Below are positions 34,493 to 36,221 of a DNA stretch of 36,221 nucleotides, piece after piece (the first letter of the stretch is position 1; each line of letters begins with the position of its first letter). The stretch comes from Deltaproteobacteria bacterium (GTDB taxonomy: Bacteria; Desulfobacterota; Desulfomonilia; UBA1062), in NCBI GenBank assembly GCA_029547185.1, contig JAKPPU010000102.1:1-36221 (forward strand), given 5' to 3'. A program made the translations under genes and the position numbers. The notes beneath the pieces were generated by a model. That model did no database searches, was not told the origin of the DNA, and was given only the letters and a program-made list of their open reading frames with translations.

Positions 34493-36090
34493 GCCAGAAG
34501 GATCTCCTCTGGCATATACTCTGGGAGAAGCAGAAGTGCACGCTCTGCGGGCATTGCACCTCGGTGTGCCCGGTCAGGGCCATCGAGCTGGGCGTGCACA
34601 GGAAGAGAGAAATCAGCATAACCCTCGGGCTCACGAAAAAACCAGGCAATGTGTATGGCGTATACCACGGCATCAGGCAGGTGACCGATCCGGGCCATGC
34701 ATGCGTGGGCTGCGGCATGTGCTCGCTTGTGTGCCCCAATTCCGCCATCTACCCTGTACGCAACGAGGAGATCGACAAGCTGAAGTTTCACGTCAACGGG
34801 GGCGGCGAACCCAGGCGCAGGGGAGGCCGCCGCAACGACTCCGGGAGCGTGCTCGACCGCATCAAATTCGTTAGGATCTCTATGCTCACCGACCCGGCCC
34901 TCGATGCCGGAAGGCACGAGTTCGAGCTCAGGACCCTGCTGGGAAGGATACTCCCGCCGGAGGAGGCGGTGAAGGCATCCTCGGAAAGCGGGTGGATACC
35001 CCCGGTACGGGAGATCTATCCCCTGATCATCGGCGGCATGTCCTTCGGGGCCTTGTCTCCGAACATGTGGGAAGGCCTGCAGATGGGGGTCGCGTATCTC
35101 AACGAGGAGCTCGGCATGCCCGTAAGGATCTCCTCGGGCGAGGGCGGGTGTCCCCCGCGCCTCCTGCGGTCGCGTTTCCTGAAGTATGTCATCCTCCAGA
35201 TAGCGAGCGGCTACTTCGGATGGGACGAGATCATCCACGCGCTGCCCGACATGAAGGAAGACCCGTGCGCCATCGAGATCAAGTACGGACAAGGCGCAAA
35301 GCCCGGTGACGGCGGCCTCCTCATGTGGCACAAGGTGAGCAGCCTCATCGCCGCCATCAGGGGCGTGCCTACAGGGGTGAGCCTTCCTTCGCCTCCCACG
35401 CACCAGACGAAGTACTCCATCGAAGAGTCGGTGGCCAAGATGATCCAGTCGATGTACATGGCGTGGGGATTCCGCGTGCCGGTATACCCGAAGATCTCTG
35501 CGACCACGACGAGCCTGGCCGTGCTGAACAACCTCGCGCGGAACCCCTATGCGGCAGGCCTTGCCATAGACGGCGAAGACGGGGGAACGGGCGCTGCCTA
35601 CAACGTCTCGATGAACCACATGGGCCACCCGATCGCGAGCAACGTCCGCGACGCGTATCTCAACATGGTCAAGCTGGGGAAGCAGAATGAGATCCCGATC
35701 TTCGCCGGCGGCGGCATCGGAAAGAACGGCAATCTCGCCGCCAATGCCGCGGCCCTGATCATGCTTGGCGCAAGCGGCGTCCAGGCGGGAAAGGTCGTCA
35801 TGCAGTCCGCGGCGGGATGCCTGGGCTCGGAGCAGGATCGCTGCAACATCTGCAACCTCGGTTTGTGCCCGAAGGGCATCACGTCCCAGGATCCGCGTCT
35901 GGACCGGCGCCTCGACCCGGAGAAGGTAGCGGAGCGCCTGGTGGACCTGTTCGTCTCCTTCGACCAGGAGCTCAAAAAGATCGTCGCGCCGCTGGGACGC
36001 TCCACATCCCTGCCCATCGGCATGTCCGACGCCCTGGGCATCACCGACCGCGATGCCGCGGAGAGGCTCCAGATCCGCCACGTCATTTGA
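34456..36090 (+). CDS. Glutamate synthase FMN subunit with N-terminal 2x[4Fe-4S] ferredoxin domain
   Basis: The 544-residue protein makes glutamate from 2-oxoglutarate and channelled ammonia. Residues about 25-95 hold two ferredoxin motifs, CTLCGHCTSVCP and CVGCGMCSLVCP. The FMN barrel follows with GGMSFGALS (about 193), GEGGCPPRL, GQGAKPGDGG and DGEDGGTGAAYN (about 374). A Cys set CNICNLGLCPKGI (about 462-474) fits the [3Fe-4S] centre. Electrons thus likely come from ferredoxin or another small carrier through the added clusters. GTG 34456 has GGAGGT 6-7 bases upstream and overlaps the glutaminase gene by 37 bases; the overlap supports a fixed 1:1 complex. Confidence 0.93.
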   Translation: MEPVGELHPSRLSQKDLLWHILWEKQKCTLCGHCTSVCPVRAIELGVHRKREISITLGLTKKPGNVYGVYHGIRQVTDPGHACVGCGMCSLVCPNSAIYPVRNEEIDKLKFHVNGGGEPRRRGGRRNDSGSVLDRIKFVRISMLTDPALDAGRHEFELRTLLGRILPPEEAVKASSESGWIPPVREIYPLIIGGMSFGALSPNMWEGLQMGVAYLNEELGMPVRISSGEGGCPPRLLRSRFLKYVILQIASGYFGWDEIIHALPDMKEDPCAIEIKYGQGAKPGDGGLLMWHKVSSLIAAIRGVPTGVSLPSPPTHQTKYSIEESVAKMIQSMYMAWGFRVPVYPKISATTTSLAVLNNLARNPYAAGLAIDGEDGGTGAAYNVSMNHMGHPIASNVRDAYLNMVKLGKQNEIPIFAGGGIGKNGNLAANAAALIMLGASGVQAGKVVMQSAAGCLGSEQDRCNICNLGLCPKGITSQDPRLDRRLDPEKVAERLVDLFVSFDQELKKIVAPLGRSTSLPIGMSDALGITDRDAAERLQIRHVI

Positions 36091-36105
36091 TAAGGAAGCA
36101 ACTCC

Positions 36106-36221
36106 ATGGATAAACCGACCATCATCATTCCGGGAATGGAAAAAGGTCTCCGGGTCGACTCGCGGGTTCTGGAGGAGCGCATCCAGAAGGCCGTAGCCGA
36201 GGGACATCGCTCCATCGAGAT
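36106..36221 (+). CDS. Glutamate synthase GXGXG-domain subunit, start only (cut by window edge)
   Basis: Fifteen bases after the FMN subunit, an AAGGA-led ATG begins MDKPTIIIPGMEKGLRV followed by LEERIQKAVAEGHRSIE. This resembles the start of the right-handed beta-helix (GXGXG) domain of glutamate synthase large chain, which is a separate gene in split enzymes. Only 38 residues are visible, so the call relies partly on context. Confidence 0.7.
   Translation, partial: MDKPTIIIPGMEKGLRVDSRVLEERIQKAVAEGHRSIE

Noticed and set aside
34489..36207. Long open frame of 572 codons on the minus strand opposite the glutamate synthase FMN gene
   Set aside because: It is antisense to a clearly conserved gene; the protein is rich in Arg, His, Asp and Val with no family motif. 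High GC at third positions opens such antisense frames.

Overview
This window looks like the chromosome of an anaerobic Gram-negative bacterium of moderately high GC. A member of the Deltaproteobacteria in the broad sense (Desulfobacterota) or a relative such as Nitrospirota fits best. That placement is inferred from gene content: a CIRCE-controlled groESL pair, an Fe-S type PurF, a lipoprotein-release type ABC exporter, an OmpA-like lipoprotein, several -24/-12 (sigma-54) promoters, and a split glutamate synthase with an N-terminal 2x[4Fe-4S] ferredoxin domain. I saw no CRISPR array, insertion sequence, tRNA or rRNA. Gene density is normal and both window edges cut through genes (groEL on the left, a gltB GXGXG-domain gene on the right).

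Layout. 1-7.0 kb: groES-groEL (minus) behind a CIRCE operator, a secreted DUF3108 protein, a CPA2/Kef-type cation antiporter, a CbpM-like MerR chaperone modulator (plus), an OmpA-family lipoprotein and a DnaJ/CbpA co-chaperone. 5.9-11.3 kb: a tightly overlapping minus-strand operon of a glycogen-debranching-like glycosidase, a glycosyltransferase fused to a DUF374 acyltransferase, and dnaJ. 11.5-15.6 kb: MarC-family membrane protein, a small two-helix membrane protein, an MscS channel, and purF behind a terminator-like hairpin. 15.6-17.6 kb: an asparagine-synthetase-A-like class II synthetase paralogue with a near-consensus sigma-54 promoter, followed by what looks like the start of a broken glutamine amidotransferase gene. 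17.6-21.8 kb: a four-gene MacA/LolD/FtsX-like export operon. 22.2-24.8 kb: a large RND/MMPL exporter behind an AT-rich, palindrome-rich regulatory region. 24.9-28.2 kb: glnD then hisF (minus). 28.5-36.2 kb: a nitrogen-assimilation block made of a PEP/pyruvate-binding-domain protein with a KaiC-like N-terminus, a NifA-like sigma-54 activator, and the first three parts of a split glutamate synthase.

How the parts fit. The most coherent theme is nitrogen. GlnD (PII signalling), PurF, HisF, the asparagine-synthetase-like protein and glutamate synthase all make or sense glutamine-derived nitrogen. Three intergenic regions carry GG-N10-GC sigma-54 promoter elements: 15907-15923 before the asnA-like gene, 28529-28544 before the PEP-binding-domain gene, and 33307-33322 before the gltB glutaminase gene. 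Two of these have an upstream inverted repeat at a distance typical of an enhancer, and a sigma-54 activator gene lies inside the cluster. I infer a local sigma-54-controlled ammonium-assimilation regulon. A second theme is protein folding and envelope work: groESL, dnaJ, cbpM, OmpA-like lipoprotein and envelope-lipid/sugar enzymes lie side by side, with dnaJ translationally coupled to a sugar-transferase/acyltransferase fusion.
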